From contig NZ_CANMTX010000005.1 in assembly GCF_947500985.1 (NCBI RefSeq), positions 310,001 through 374,000 on the forward strand: a stretch of 64,000 bases of DNA, given 5' to 3'. The position numbers and the translations under genes are program-made. This stretch comes from an uncultured Maribacter sp. GTDB taxonomy: Bacteria > Bacteroidota > Bacteroidia > Flavobacteriales > Flavobacteriaceae. This document shows positions 18,599 through 27,893 of the stretch, piece after piece. Numbering within the stretch: the stretch's first letter is position 1; each line of letters begins with the position of its first letter. The notes under the pieces were generated by a model. The model ran no database searches. It was not told where the DNA came from and saw only the letters and a program-made list of their open reading frames with translations.

Positions 18599-20131
18599 CT
18601 ATTCCCATTCTATTGTTGCTGGTGGCTTTGAACTTATATCATATACGACACGATTGACCCCAGGGACTTTATTAATAATATCATTTGATGTTTTTTGTAG
18701 AAACTCATATGGCAAATTCACCCAATCGGCTGTCATACCATCTGTACTTTCTACAGCTCTAAGCGCTACACATTTTTCGTACGTACGCTCATCGCCCATT
18801 ACACCAACACTATTTACAGGTAATAACATGGCACCTGCTTGCCATACTTTATCATAAAGATCCCATTTTTTTAATCCGTCGATAAAAATTGCATCTACTT
18901 CTTGTAAAATAGCTACTTTCTCGGGAGTAATATCTCCAAGAATACGAATTGCCAAACCAGGACCAGGGAAAGGATGTCTACCCAACAATGCCTTGTCGAT
19001 ACCCAAGCTAGCTCCTACTCTTCTTACCTCATCTTTAAATAACATCTTCAGCGGCTCTACCACTTTCAATTTCATATAATCTGGCAAACCACCAACATTA
19101 TGGTGACTCTTTATTGTTTGAGATGGACCACCTGTTGCTGATACAGATTCGATAACATCAGGATAAATTGTACCCTGTGCCAACCATTTTGCATTTTCAA
19201 CCAAATGCGATTCATCATCAAAAACTTCTATAAATACACGACCAATTGTTTTTCTTTTGGTTTCGGGATCACTCTCACCAGCTAAATCATCCAAAAAACG
19301 TGTCGAAGCATCTACACCTTTTACATTTAAGCCCATACCTTCGTATTGCTTCAATACATCGCCAAACTCGTTCTTTCTTAAAAGACCGTTGTTTACGAAT
19401 ATACAATGAAGGTTTTTACCTATTGCTTTATGTAACAAAACTGCTGCTACAGTAGAATCTACTCCGCCAGATAATCCTAAAATCACCTTTTCATCTCCAA
19501 TTTTTTCTTTCAGCTCCGCCACTGTTTTATCAACAAAAGCATCGGGAGTCCAAGTTTGTTCCATTCCGGCAATGTTAACCAAGAAGTTCTCCAATACTTG
19601 TTTTCCATCCTTCGAGTGATATACTTCTGGGTGAAACTGAATTGCATATGTCTCTTCGCCTTCAAACTTAAATGCTGCATTTTCCACATCGTGGGTACTT
19701 GCCAATAAGGTTGTATTCCCTGGCAGATGCTTAATCGTATCTGCATGGCTCATCCATACTTGGCTGCCTGTATCAACTTTATCAAAAAATGGTTCGTTTT
19801 CCTTAATAAAGCTAAGGTTGGCACGACCATACTCTCTTGTATTAGATTTTTCTACACTACCACCATGAAAATGCGCCAAATACTGTGCGCCATAACAAAC
19901 GCCCAATAATGGTTTTTTACCGCGTATTTCAGACAGATCCGGATGAACGGCATCTTCGCCCCTAACCGATAAAGGAGATCCAGAAAGAATCACCGCTTTA
20001 TACTCAGAAAGGTCTTTTGGTAGTTTATTATAAGGTTTAATTTCGGAGAAAATATTCAGTTCACGTACGCGTCTTCCAATCAATTGGGTGTATTGTGAAC
20101 CAAAATCTAGTATCAGGACTTTATTTTGCAT
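18599..20131 (-). CDS. guaA: GMP synthase (glutamine-hydrolysing)
   Basis: I start at ATG 20131 ([15 protein letters not shown]) rather than a TTG 15 bases upstream, because the family begins with this strand; 510 residues. The amidotransferase domain has C79 (GVCYGAQ) and H167/E169 (QFHPEVY). The ATP pyrophosphatase domain has SGGVDS (221-226), and the C-terminal dimerisation domain ends with the usual KPPATIEWE. It converts XMP to GMP. It is first in a tight operon with the LysM, OsmC and DUF922 genes; TATTTTTG just upstream of the ATG fits a -7 box. Confidence 0.97.
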   Translation of the reverse strand: MQNKVLILDFGSQYTQLIGRRVRELNIFSEIKPYNKLPKDLSEYKAVILSGSPLSVRGEDAVHPDLSEIRGKKPLLGVCYGAQYLAHFHGGSVEKSNTREYGRANLSFIKENEPFFDKVDTGSQVWMSHADTIKHLPGNTTLLASTHDVENAAFKFEGEETYAIQFHPEVYHSKDGKQVLENFLVNIAGMEQTWTPDAFVDKTVAELKEKIGDEKVILGLSGGVDSTVAAVLLHKAIGKNLHCIFVNNGLLRKNEFGDVLKQYEGMGLNVKGVDASTRFLDDLAGESDPETKRKTIGRVFIEVFDDESHLVENAKWLAQGTIYPDVIESVSATGGPSQTIKSHHNVGGLPDYMKLKVVEPLKMLFKDEVRRVGASLGIDKALLGRHPFPGPGLAIRILGDITPEKVAILQEVDAIFIDGLKKWDLYDKVWQAGAMLLPVNSVGVMGDERTYEKCVALRAVESTDGMTADWVNLPYEFLQKTSNDIINKVPGVNRVVYDISSKPPATIEWE

Positions 20132-20205
20132 GGGCAAAAATAGCAAATTGGCGGTTCTTGAAAAGGATCTTTTGTTATATTTAAACTCTATTTTAAATAT
20201 TTTTT

Positions 20206-20931
20206 ATGAAACACGTTAGTGCATTAATTTTTGGAGTGGCAATTGTAATCGCTGCCTATTTTTTAGGCAACTCATATATACAAAGGGCGAACCCACCTCA
20301 AATGATATCGGTTACGGGTTTGGGCAACGAAAATTTCACTTCTGATCTTATTGTTTGGGAAGGTCAATTTTCTACAAATAGTACCGTATTAAAGACAGCT
20401 TTTGATCAATTAAACCGCGATAAAGAAGTTGTTCGCCAATATTTAACCTTAAAAGGTATTGATGCGAACAGTATAATTTTCAATAGTGTACAAACTACCG
20501 AAATGAGAGATAATCAATATGAAAATGGAAATTATGTTGGTAGTATTTTTAGAGGATATCAATTAATTCAAACTCTAAAAATAGAATCTGAAAACGTTTC
20601 ATTGATAGAAGGTGTATCAAGAGAAATTACTGAATTATTAAATAAAGGAGTGCAATTCAACTCATCGCCACCAAGATATTACTACACTAAATTAGCTGAC
20701 CTTAAAATTGAAATGATTTCGAAAGCTACCGAAGATGCTAGAATACGTGCCGAAAAAATAGCTGAAAATGCAGGCAGTAATTTAGGTGATTTGGTTTCTG
20801 CAAATATGGGTGTTTTTCAAATTACAGGGCAAAATTCTGGTGAAGATTATAGCTGGGGCGGTGCATACAACACCTCATCTAAAAATAAAACAGCATCTAT
20901 TACCATGCGCCTAGAATACAAGGTGAAGTAA
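20206..20931 (+). CDS. SIMPL domain (DUF541) protein
   Basis: 241 residues with an N-terminal membrane anchor or uncleaved signal (~5-22). The SIMPL fold markers are ISVTGLGNENFTSDL near residue 35, then VVRQYLTLKGID, and the C-terminal DARIRAEKIAENAGSNLGDL with a closing beta strand. SIMPL proteins face the periplasm in Gram-negative bacteria; one mouse relative binds a kinase, and the bacterial role is not settled. Divergent from guaA with 74 bases between starts. Confidence 0.8.
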   Translation: MKHVSALIFGVAIVIAAYFLGNSYIQRANPPQMISVTGLGNENFTSDLIVWEGQFSTNSTVLKTAFDQLNRDKEVVRQYLTLKGIDANSIIFNSVQTTEMRDNQYENGNYVGSIFRGYQLIQTLKIESENVSLIEGVSREITELLNKGVQFNSSPPRYYYTKLADLKIEMISKATEDARIRAEKIAENAGSNLGDLVSANMGVFQITGQNSGEDYSWGGAYNTSSKNKTASITMRLEYKVK

Positions 20932-20984
20932 TAGTGTTACTTTGATCAATGTCATTTACTGATCTGGTAAAGAATATATTAAAT

Positions 20985-21070
20985 ATAAAAGCCCGGTAAT
21001 CACCCGGGCTTCTTAATAAACCAATTATCAAATCGAATACTTAAAAAATCTTTTTCATAACAATCTGTAT
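20985..21070 (-). ncRNA. Candidate small RNA unit B (hairpin-ended)
   Basis: Read on the minus strand, a region with TGAAAAAGA, TTTTTAAG, TTCGATTTGAT and TTGGTTTAT leads into a GC-rich hairpin (stem AAGCCCGG, 7-base loop) followed by TTTTATATTT. The plus-strand tail is poor in T, so the hairpin works best as a minus-strand terminator. No minus-strand gene precedes it. It aligns with unit A at 21119-21235. The RNA itself is inferred only. Confidence 0.35.
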
Positions 21071-21118
21071 TCAAACACTAGGTCGTTACTTATCTTTTCA
21101 CCTTACAATCTTTTTATA

Positions 21119-21235
21119 AAAAAAAGAAAGCTCAGGAACCACCCCGAGCTTTCACATAAATCAAAAACCAAATTCAAACCAAAGCTTAAAAATTGAACCT
21201 AATCAATTCTTTTTCACAGCTATTACTTATATAAC
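21119..21235 (-). ncRNA. Candidate small RNA unit A (hairpin-ended)
   Basis: The same order of blocks as unit B, read on the minus strand: GTGAAAAAGA, TTTTTAAGC, TTTGAATTTGG and TTTGATTTAT. Then a hairpin (GAAAGCTC/GAGCTTTC, 21126-21133 and 21146-21153, with an inner GG/CC pair) is followed by eight T residues after one C. That is a canonical Rho-independent terminator on the minus strand, although no minus-strand coding gene lies between it and the gene at 23215. The promoter was not identified. Confidence 0.35.
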
Positions 21236-21299
21236 AACCAGCTCATCATTTACCCTACTATAAAATTCATTTATTTTTACCTTTAGATAAATTAACTGT

Positions 21300-21845
21300 A
21301 TGATCAATTCATTTTTTGAAGAATTAAGTACTGAAATACACAACGGAGTAAATGAAAAAGGGCATCCGTTCAGATTCATTACTATGGCAACAGTCGGCAA
21401 TGAAACTATCGCTCGTTTGCGTACTGTAGTGTTACGTGAGATTACCGAAAATTTACGCCTAACTATATATACAGATAGCCGCACACAGAAAATAAAACAT
21501 ATAAATGATAATAATCAGGTTAGTTTTTTATTATATCATCCTGAAAAAATGCTACAGTTAAAAGTTGAAGGTACTGCCCAAATGGTAACGGACACAGAAA
21601 GATTAAATACAACTTGGCAAACTATCCAGCCTAACAGCAGAAAAGACTACATTACTCAAACCACGCCAGGAAGCACTATTAATAACCCAGATAATGTTGA
21701 ATATATTGAAGATGAAAACTATTTCAGCATAATTGATATTACACCTAAAAAGATTGAATATTTAAAACTTAAGCGACCTAATCATATTAGAGCTGTTTTT
21801 GTAAAAACCAATGATAAATGGAAAGGGAAATTTCTTGTTCCTTAA
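21300..21845 (+). CDS. Pyridoxamine 5'-phosphate oxidase-like FMN protein
   Basis: 181 residues. It has the split-barrel FMN fold of the PNPOx group: FRFITMATVG, then RLRTVVLREI (the usual A-x-RTVVLR strand), YTDSRTQKIKHI and VSFLLYHPEKMLQLKVEG. The C-terminus (IEYLKLKRPNHIRA) is shorter than in true PdxH. It is more likely a general flavin- or heme-binding reductase relative than the vitamin B6 enzyme. It overlaps the convergent glycosyltransferase gene by 4 bases. Confidence 0.75.
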   Translation: MINSFFEELSTEIHNGVNEKGHPFRFITMATVGNETIARLRTVVLREITENLRLTIYTDSRTQKIKHINDNNQVSFLLYHPEKMLQLKVEGTAQMVTDTERLNTTWQTIQPNSRKDYITQTTPGSTINNPDNVEYIEDENYFSIIDITPKKIEYLKLKRPNHIRAVFVKTNDKWKGKFLVP

Positions 21846-23215
21846 TTGATATAGAAATAAAGATTTTCCTTATCCTTTCCAAAAACAATTAGACTATCTA
21901 CAGGTGTGATCTGTTTTACTTCGGATGGGTTAATCGTTATTTCAACTTCCTTTTTATGTTTGAATTCTAAAGTTCTCAAGGAATAATCATCTGCAGAAAT
22001 TATTGTTCGCTCAGGATGTAACAATCGCACATTACCTGCATAGGTTACATTAGGAAGCACCCATTGATTATCATCATAATTCTTGCTCAACTTATTGGCA
22101 ATAGGCTCAAAACCAAAATGAACAGATGATGGAATATTCAATATTTTTTCTATTGGTGTTCTTACTGTTTGTATAAAAACTACAGCTATAAAAATTCTGA
22201 ATCCAAATGAAACTAATTTCGTACTATTCTTAAAACTTACTGTCTCTATTAACAATACTATAAAAGGAATAAAAAGTGGTAATAACCATCTTGTTTCTAC
22301 TTTCTGACTTTGAAAAACAAGAAAGAACAAGCCCAACACCAGTAATTGCGCCAAGAACATTTTAGAAAACCAGTTTAAATTTTGCTTATTTAAAGTGATC
22401 AATTTTGAGAAGTACCCGATACCAATTACCAATAGCAAAGGGAATGATAGCGCAAATAATCCTTTTACATAAATTAGAATCGGCATAAATGAAAATCCCG
22501 ATTCAACTTCTTCTATTCCAATTTTCTCTTCAATACTAGAAGCTAAAAAAGATTGAAATCCGTCAGGACCCAATAACCAATAGGTATGTGGCGCAACTAA
22601 CAAACAAGAAAGTAAAATAGTGAACAGCATTTTCGGGCTAAATACTATAGCTCTCAAATCTTTATCCCATAAAGAACCTAAGGCGAAGGTTACCAGAAAA
22701 AATGCATAATTGTATTTAGATAATAAACCTACACCCACGACAAAACCGAGTAATAGATAATTTAAAATCGATTTTCGTTGCATCAATAACTGTATACAAT
22801 AGTAAGACGCTACTACACTTAAACACAATAGACTGGTATGTGAAAGCCTTCGGAACGTAAAGTCGATATACACAGGTATGAAAACCAATGCCAAAATAGC
22901 CAATTTAGATGTTTCAACATCTTTAATTCTTAGCTTAGAATATCGATACAGCATAAGTAATGTGCCGGCAAACAAAATCCCCCTAAGAATGGAAAATGAT
23001 ATTTTACCTACACCAAATATGGTATTGAAACCATACTGCAACCATGTATAAAGTGGTGGTTGATCATCATAACCCCAACGAAACCATTGCGAGTAATATG
23101 CCTGTTCAGCGTCTTCTAGCTCTAAGGCACTTTTAAAAAATGTAATTAAGGTTATGGCTAAAAATGATAAAAAAGCAAGTATGGTTATCTTATTTAGAGA
23201 TTTGTACTTGCCCAT
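21842..23215 (-). CDS. GT39/ArnT-like membrane glycosyltransferase
   Basis: 457 residues with ten or more predicted membrane segments. The first periplasmic loop, LELEDAEQAYYSQW-x-x-x-GYDDQPPLYTWLQ, carries the acidic pair and the PPLY motif of polyprenyl-phosphate-dependent glycosyltransferases (PMT/ArnT type). These move a sugar from a lipid carrier to a protein or lipid A-type acceptor in the periplasm. The start is 3 bases after the bshC stop, so the two share a transcript, though no functional link is known to me. The acceptor is unknown. Confidence 0.8.
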   Translation of the reverse strand: MGKYKSLNKITILAFLSFLAITLITFFKSALELEDAEQAYYSQWFRWGYDDQPPLYTWLQYGFNTIFGVGKISFSILRGILFAGTLLMLYRYSKLRIKDVETSKLAILALVFIPVYIDFTFRRLSHTSLLCLSVVASYYCIQLLMQRKSILNYLLLGFVVGVGLLSKYNYAFFLVTFALGSLWDKDLRAIVFSPKMLFTILLSCLLVAPHTYWLLGPDGFQSFLASSIEEKIGIEEVESGFSFMPILIYVKGLFALSFPLLLVIGIGYFSKLITLNKQNLNWFSKMFLAQLLVLGLFFLVFQSQKVETRWLLPLFIPFIVLLIETVSFKNSTKLVSFGFRIFIAVVFIQTVRTPIEKILNIPSSVHFGFEPIANKLSKNYDDNQWVLPNVTYAGNVRLLHPERTIISADDYSLRTLEFKHKKEVEITINPSEVKQITPVDSLIVFGKDKENLYFYIN

Positions 23216-23218
23216 AAT

Positions 23219-24823
23219 TTATTTTTGGGTAATAACCGTAAAACTTAAATCTAATGGATTTAAAGCTTCAAATAACATAGGCACTAAGTCTTCGCCATAC
23301 GCTAAATAAAACTCAGAAAAATTTAACTGACGTTCTTGAAGTGACTGGTTTGGAAAAATTTCATTCTGCAGCTCTGTCATTCGAACTACGTGATCTTTCA
23401 ATTTTCTTTTCTGCGCTTGCAACAATCTCTTTTCTAAAGCATCTAAGCCTTTTTTCTGCTTTACTTCTTGTGCTTTTACAGCACCTAGAAAAGATTTGTC
23501 GGTCTTTTCTGTTAGTACATACAAATCTTTAAACTGCTCTTCTAGCAATTTCTTTTGTGGAGAAAAATCGATATCGATATTAGAAATTTCTCGAATCTTT
23601 TTATTGATAAGGCTATTCTGCTTTAAGAATATATCTGACTTAGAAATATTCATTCGCTCTAGCTTTTCGGCTTGTTTCTCGGTAATGATCAAAGCTGAAT
23701 TTCTAACTAATAGAATAGGAAAAGGAACATTCATAGCTTCAAAAGCTGCCTTTAATTCTAACCAATACGCAATTTCTCCGCCTCCGCCTATATAGCATAA
23801 GTTTGGTAATATTACTTCTTGATATAATGGTCTTGCAATTACATTAGGCGAAAACCGCTCTGGGTGAGCATTCATCTCTTCTATCAACTCTTCTTTAGTG
23901 AAAGAAATAGTTGTTTCATTTACTAAATACTTCTCTTTACTTTCTATAATTCTTTCGCGAATACCGTCTTTCAAATAGAAATAATTGATTTCACGCGGAT
24001 TTACTTGTACCGGATAATCAGATGAAATATTTTCAATTTCTTTGATGGTTTCTGAAACTTTCTCGAACGCAGTTTGCTCAAAAATATCTTTCTTTATATA
24101 CGGTACTAGGGTCTTTTTTAAGTCGATATCATCACCGTCTACGATAACTAATCCGTAGTCCTTAAAAATTTCGTTTGCCAAAAACCGGGTTGCATCTGTT
24201 AAGTTATCATGTTTTAGATATGCGTTTTCAAACAACTCTTTTAGCTTCTTAGCATTGTTACTATCGCCAATAGTTTTTGAATATAGTGTAAAAACTTCTT
24301 CCAATCCTTCAGTAGGCAAATGCCCAACGGCACCAGACGCTTCTTTATTCCACTGAAATTTTAATCCCTTGAAATTAAAATAATTAATTTCGTCAAAATC
24401 GTGATCTTCTGTAGCCATCCAATATATAGGCACAAAATTACTATTTGGAAACTCTTTCTTTAATTGCTTCGTTAAATTGATGGTAGATATAATCTTGTAT
24501 AAAAAATACAACGGACCCGTAAAAAGATTTAACTGATGCCCCGTAACTATAGTAAACGTATTTTTTTCTTTTAACAGCTCAATATTAGCCGCTGTACCTT
24601 TAGAAGTATCTGTGCTTTTATATTGATTCCGCATTGAAGAATACAGCACATCTCGTTGAGCTTGGGTAAAATGCCTCCCTTTCTCTTCAATTTGCCCTTT
24701 AAATCCGTCAACATCGGGAAACCGATTGTATAATGGTTTTAATTTGGTATCAGTAGCGACATAATCGCAAATTAATTTCGAAAAATAGCCCGTTTTTTCT
24801 AAGGGCAAACAATCAATATCCAT
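23219..24823 (-). CDS. bshC: Bacillithiol biosynthesis cysteine-adding enzyme BshC
   Basis: 534 residues, the expected size. BshC markers are the N-terminal block VTGHQLNLFTGPLYFLYKI, PIYWMATEDHDFDEI (DHDF core), and later PNVIARPLYQEVILPNLCYIGGGGEIAYW. A coiled-coil tail (~400-490) follows. It adds cysteine to glucosaminyl-malate, the last step to bacillithiol, a glutathione substitute used by many flavobacteria. The other bsh genes are not in this window. It is first in a two-gene operon with the GT39 gene. Confidence 0.92.
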   Translation of the reverse strand: MDIDCLPLEKTGYFSKLICDYVATDTKLKPLYNRFPDVDGFKGQIEEKGRHFTQAQRDVLYSSMRNQYKSTDTSKGTAANIELLKEKNTFTIVTGHQLNLFTGPLYFLYKIISTINLTKQLKKEFPNSNFVPIYWMATEDHDFDEINYFNFKGLKFQWNKEASGAVGHLPTEGLEEVFTLYSKTIGDSNNAKKLKELFENAYLKHDNLTDATRFLANEIFKDYGLVIVDGDDIDLKKTLVPYIKKDIFEQTAFEKVSETIKEIENISSDYPVQVNPREINYFYLKDGIRERIIESKEKYLVNETTISFTKEELIEEMNAHPERFSPNVIARPLYQEVILPNLCYIGGGGEIAYWLELKAAFEAMNVPFPILLVRNSALIITEKQAEKLERMNISKSDIFLKQNSLINKKIREISNIDIDFSPQKKLLEEQFKDLYVLTEKTDKSFLGAVKAQEVKQKKGLDALEKRLLQAQKRKLKDHVVRMTELQNEIFPNQSLQERQLNFSEFYLAYGEDLVPMLFEALNPLDLSFTVITQK

Positions 24824-24961
24824 ATAAAAAGTAAATACTTGGTAAATATAAAACCCTTTCGTTTTACATTTCCTAAATATAAGTTAATTACCGCTAGTAT
24901 TAAATACCTGATTACTCGTCAAAATACAAGCTAAATCAACTACATTTTACATTTATTTTAA

Positions 24962-24969
24962 TAGATTTG
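24962..24969 (+). promoter_or_regulatory. -7 box for the M14 carboxypeptidase gene
   Basis: TAGATTTG, an exact TAnnTTTG match 25 bases upstream of the ATG. No clear TTG is seen at the -33 position. Confidence 0.4.
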
Positions 24970-24994
24970 ACTGACTCTCAACACAAATAACTAT

Positions 24995-27448
24995 ATGAAA
25001 CTAATTTTACGCTACGCATTACTTTTTATTCCACTTTTAAGTTTAGCTCAACTAAAATCTCCATCAGAATTTTTAGGTTATGACTTAGGCACACAATTTA
25101 CAAGACACCATGAAGTTGTTGATTACTATCAATATTTAGCAGAGGCTGAACCACAACGCATGACGCTTATTGAATATGGTAAAACCAATGAACGCAGACC
25201 GCTAATATTGGCAACTATTTCTACAAAAGAAAATATGCAAAATCTAGACAATATTAGAGAAGAGCATATGAAAGCCTTAAACGGCGAAGGCTCACCAGAC
25301 AAAGCTATTGTATGGCTTAGCTACAATGTTCATGGTAATGAAAGTGTTAGTACAGAAGCCTCTATGCAAACCATTTATGATCTATTTACTAGCAAAAGCA
25401 GTTATCTAGAAAACACCGTGGTACTTATCGACCCTTGTATTAACCCAGATGGTAGAGACCGTTATGTAAACTGGTACAACCAATTTAAAAACTCACCCAA
25501 TCAAATTGACCCTAATAGTAAAGAGCACCATGAAAATTGGTGGAGCGGTCGTAGTAACCACTATATGTTTGATCTAAATAGAGATTGGGCTTGGCTTACA
25601 CAAGTAGAAAGTCAGCAACGTTTAAAGCAGTTTAACAAATGGCTGCCTCACGTGCATGTAGATTTTCATGAGCAAGGTGTCAACAACCCTTATTATTTTG
25701 CACCAGCTGCCGAACCTTTTCATGAAGTAATTACAGATTTTCAAAGAGAATTTCAAGAAACTATTGGTAAAAACCACGCTAAGTATTTTGATGAGAATGG
25801 ATGGTTTTACTTTACTAAAGAAGTATTCGACCTACTATACCCAAGTTATGGTGACACCTACCCTACTTATAATGGTGGTATTGGTATGACTTATGAACAA
25901 GGTGGCGGAGGTCGTGGCGGTCTTGGTATTACTACCAGTATTGGAGATACGCTTACCTTAAAAGATAGAATTTCTCATCATCTAACTACTGGTTTATCTA
26001 CCGTAGAAGTGGCTTCAAAAAATGCATCTAAATTAAATGACGAGTTTAAGAAGTTTTACCTGAATAAAAATTTCAAATACAAAAGCTATGTATTGAATGG
26101 TAACCCAGATAAATTAGAAGTTTTGGCTAGTTTATTAGACAAGCATGAAATAAAATACCAAGCCGGTACCAACAGTACGGTTAAAGGTTACAGCTATACA
26201 ACCGGCAAGACAGGATCATTAAAAAGTACCGACCAAAGTTTGGTAATTTCATCGAATCAGCCGAAAAGTACTTTGGTAAAGGTATTGTTCGAGCCTATGG
26301 CTAAACTAAGCGATTCTGTTACTTATGACATTACTGCATGGTCTTTACCTTATGCTTACGGATTAGATGCTATCGCGAGTGAAAGTAATTTTAGCGGTTC
26401 TTCTGCTGCACCTAAAAAGCCTGAGCTTAAAAATATAGATGCAAATAAGTATGCTTATTTGGCGGACTGGAATAGCATGAAAGATGCTCAATTTTTGGCT
26501 GAATTATTACGTAACAAGGTACGTGTACGTTATGCACACAAGCCTTTTACTTTAGATGGTATTTCTCATGAGCGCGGTACATTGATTATTACGAAAAGTG
26601 ATAATAAGCAGTTGAAGAATTTTAATGATATTTTAAATACTGCATCTGCCAACCATGCTAAAGAATTAATTTCTACCAATACTGGCTTTGTAGAAAGCGG
26701 TAAAGATTTTGGCTCGGGTTATGTTGATGTTATTCAGAATTTGAATATTGCCGTACTTTCTGGCGAGCCTACTTCTACCCTTCGCTTTGGAGAAATATGG
26801 AACTTTTTTGAACAACAATTAGACTACCCTATTTCTGTATTGGATGAGGATTATTTTACACGCGTAGATCTTGCCAAATACGATATTTTAATTTTACCTG
26901 ATGGCAGAGGTTACAATAGCTTTTTAACCACCTACAACAAAGAGAAAATTAAGGACTGGGTAAAACGTGGCGGAAAATTAATTGCCATGGGTGGCGCTAT
27001 TGATGGTATTACAACTTCTGACAAAGACTTTACTCTTAAAGAAAAAGAAATCAAAAAAGACTCTTCAAATACCATTGAATCTTTTGAAATTTCAGAAAGA
27101 GAACAAATCAAATCTGCCATTACAGGCGCTATTTTTAAAGCAACGGTTGATAATACAAATCCGTTAGCTTATGGCTACAGTGATACTTATTTCACCCTTA
27201 AACTTGGGTCACGATCATATAACTATTTAGAAAATGGTAGTGCAGTGTATTTAAGCGAAGGCAACAATGTACCTGTATCTGGATTCGCAGGTAGCGAGGC
27301 AAAGAAAAAAATTGCCGAAACCTTAATTTTTGGAACAGAAGATATGGGTCGCGGTCAAGTAATATACATGGTAGATAATCCGCTTTTTAGAGGTTTTTGG
27401 GAAAATGGAAAACTATTTTTCGCTAATGCTTTATTTATGGTTAACTAG
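24995..27448 (+). CDS. Secreted M14-family zinc carboxypeptidase
   Basis: 817 residues with a signal peptide (MKLILRYALLFIPLLSLAQ). The M14 domain covers ~30-350, with zinc ligands H113 and E116 (NVHGNES) and H225 (HVDFHEQG). Also present are NPDGRDRY (148-155), with a substrate-binding Arg, and a late TYEQGG that may carry the catalytic Glu. The second half (~360-817) holds a further alpha/beta region resembling a class I glutamine amidotransferase-like fold (ILPDGRGYN, GKLIAMGGAI), as in many large flavobacterial M14 proteins. It likely degrades peptides in the periplasm or outside the cell. Confidence 0.85.
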   Translation: MKLILRYALLFIPLLSLAQLKSPSEFLGYDLGTQFTRHHEVVDYYQYLAEAEPQRMTLIEYGKTNERRPLILATISTKENMQNLDNIREEHMKALNGEGSPDKAIVWLSYNVHGNESVSTEASMQTIYDLFTSKSSYLENTVVLIDPCINPDGRDRYVNWYNQFKNSPNQIDPNSKEHHENWWSGRSNHYMFDLNRDWAWLTQVESQQRLKQFNKWLPHVHVDFHEQGVNNPYYFAPAAEPFHEVITDFQREFQETIGKNHAKYFDENGWFYFTKEVFDLLYPSYGDTYPTYNGGIGMTYEQGGGGRGGLGITTSIGDTLTLKDRISHHLTTGLSTVEVASKNASKLNDEFKKFYLNKNFKYKSYVLNGNPDKLEVLASLLDKHEIKYQAGTNSTVKGYSYTTGKTGSLKSTDQSLVISSNQPKSTLVKVLFEPMAKLSDSVTYDITAWSLPYAYGLDAIASESNFSGSSAAPKKPELKNIDANKYAYLADWNSMKDAQFLAELLRNKVRVRYAHKPFTLDGISHERGTLIITKSDNKQLKNFNDILNTASANHAKELISTNTGFVESGKDFGSGYVDVIQNLNIAVLSGEPTSTLRFGEIWNFFEQQLDYPISVLDEDYFTRVDLAKYDILILPDGRGYNSFLTTYNKEKIKDWVKRGGKLIAMGGAIDGITTSDKDFTLKEKEIKKDSSNTIESFEISEREQIKSAITGAIFKATVDNTNPLAYGYSDTYFTLKLGSRSYNYLENGSAVYLSEGNNVPVSGFAGSEAKKKIAETLIFGTEDMGRGQVIYMVDNPLFRGFWENGKLFFANALFMVN

Positions 27449-27456
27449 AAAACAGC

Positions 27457-27651
27457 ATGAAAGAATATAAAGTCGAAACGCTAATTTTCTATTCAAAACT
27501 AACTTTTGACAGGTTTCATTTAGCGAAGTCATCAAATAAAGAAATTCAAGAAAAACTTGATGAGTATGCAAAAAATGGCTGGCGTTTGGTTTCTACCGAC
27601 ACTTCTAATTTTGGTGCGGCAATGTATGTTTATTTATATTTTGAAAAATAA
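27457..27651 (+). CDS. DUF4177-like small protein
   Basis: 64 residues, 8 bases after the carboxypeptidase stop. The pattern EYKVETL at the start, a helix with KEIQEKLDEYAKNGWRLVS, and a C-terminal strand matches DUF4177, a small beta-alpha-beta fold of unknown role. No signal peptide is present, so it is cytoplasmic. Probably cotranscribed with the upstream gene. Confidence 0.65.
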   Translation: MKEYKVETLIFYSKLTFDRFHLAKSSNKEIQEKLDEYAKNGWRLVSTDTSNFGAAMYVYLYFEK

Positions 27652-27681
27652 ATAACCTCGGAAAAAGATCGTTAGGCATTA

Positions 27682-27766
27682 AATTAAAAATTTAATTGAG
27701 ATTTCGACGCAAGCTTCAGAGCATTTAAATCTCGTTTATCTAGTAAAATCATATTATTTAGATACC
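27682..27766. repeat. Diverged intergenic repeat, copy 2
   Basis: Partner of 6554-6640 (about three quarters identical by eye). Here an inner inverted pair, GAGATTT and AAATCTC, is clear and could fold into a stem with a ~22-base loop. A terminator hairpin begins exactly at its right end. Relative to the neighbouring genes it is in the opposite orientation from copy 1. Confidence 0.5.
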
Positions 27767-27802
27767 CCTGAAACAGTTAAATTCGTTTCAGGGATATTTT
27801 AT
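27766..27802 (+). terminator. Terminator after the M14/DUF4177 genes
   Basis: CCCTGAAAC (27766-27774) and GTTTCAGGG (27785-27793) with a 10-base loop, followed by ATATTTTATTT. Confidence 0.75.
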
Positions 27803-27862
27803 TTCATAGCTACACCAATCTTTCCCCAACATATTTAGATCTTTTGCGTTTAAAATAGAAGA

Positions 27863-27878
27863 CACTAACCTGTTAGTG
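27863..27878. promoter_or_regulatory. Palindrome just upstream of the DUF2339 start
   Basis: CACTAAC-CT-GTTAGTG, a perfect 7-bp inverted repeat with a 2-base centre, ending 15 bases before ATG 27894. It could be an operator. The tiny loop makes a stable RNA hairpin less likely. It overlaps the alternative GTG start at 27876, which argues for the ATG. Confidence 0.35.
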
Positions 27879-27893
27879 CAAAAACCACAACCA

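Noticed and set aside
21227-21484. Minus-strand 85-codon frame before the PNPOx-like gene
   Set aside because: Mostly antisense to the PNPOx-like coding region. The candidate minus-strand transcript here is better explained by the hairpin units than by this frame.
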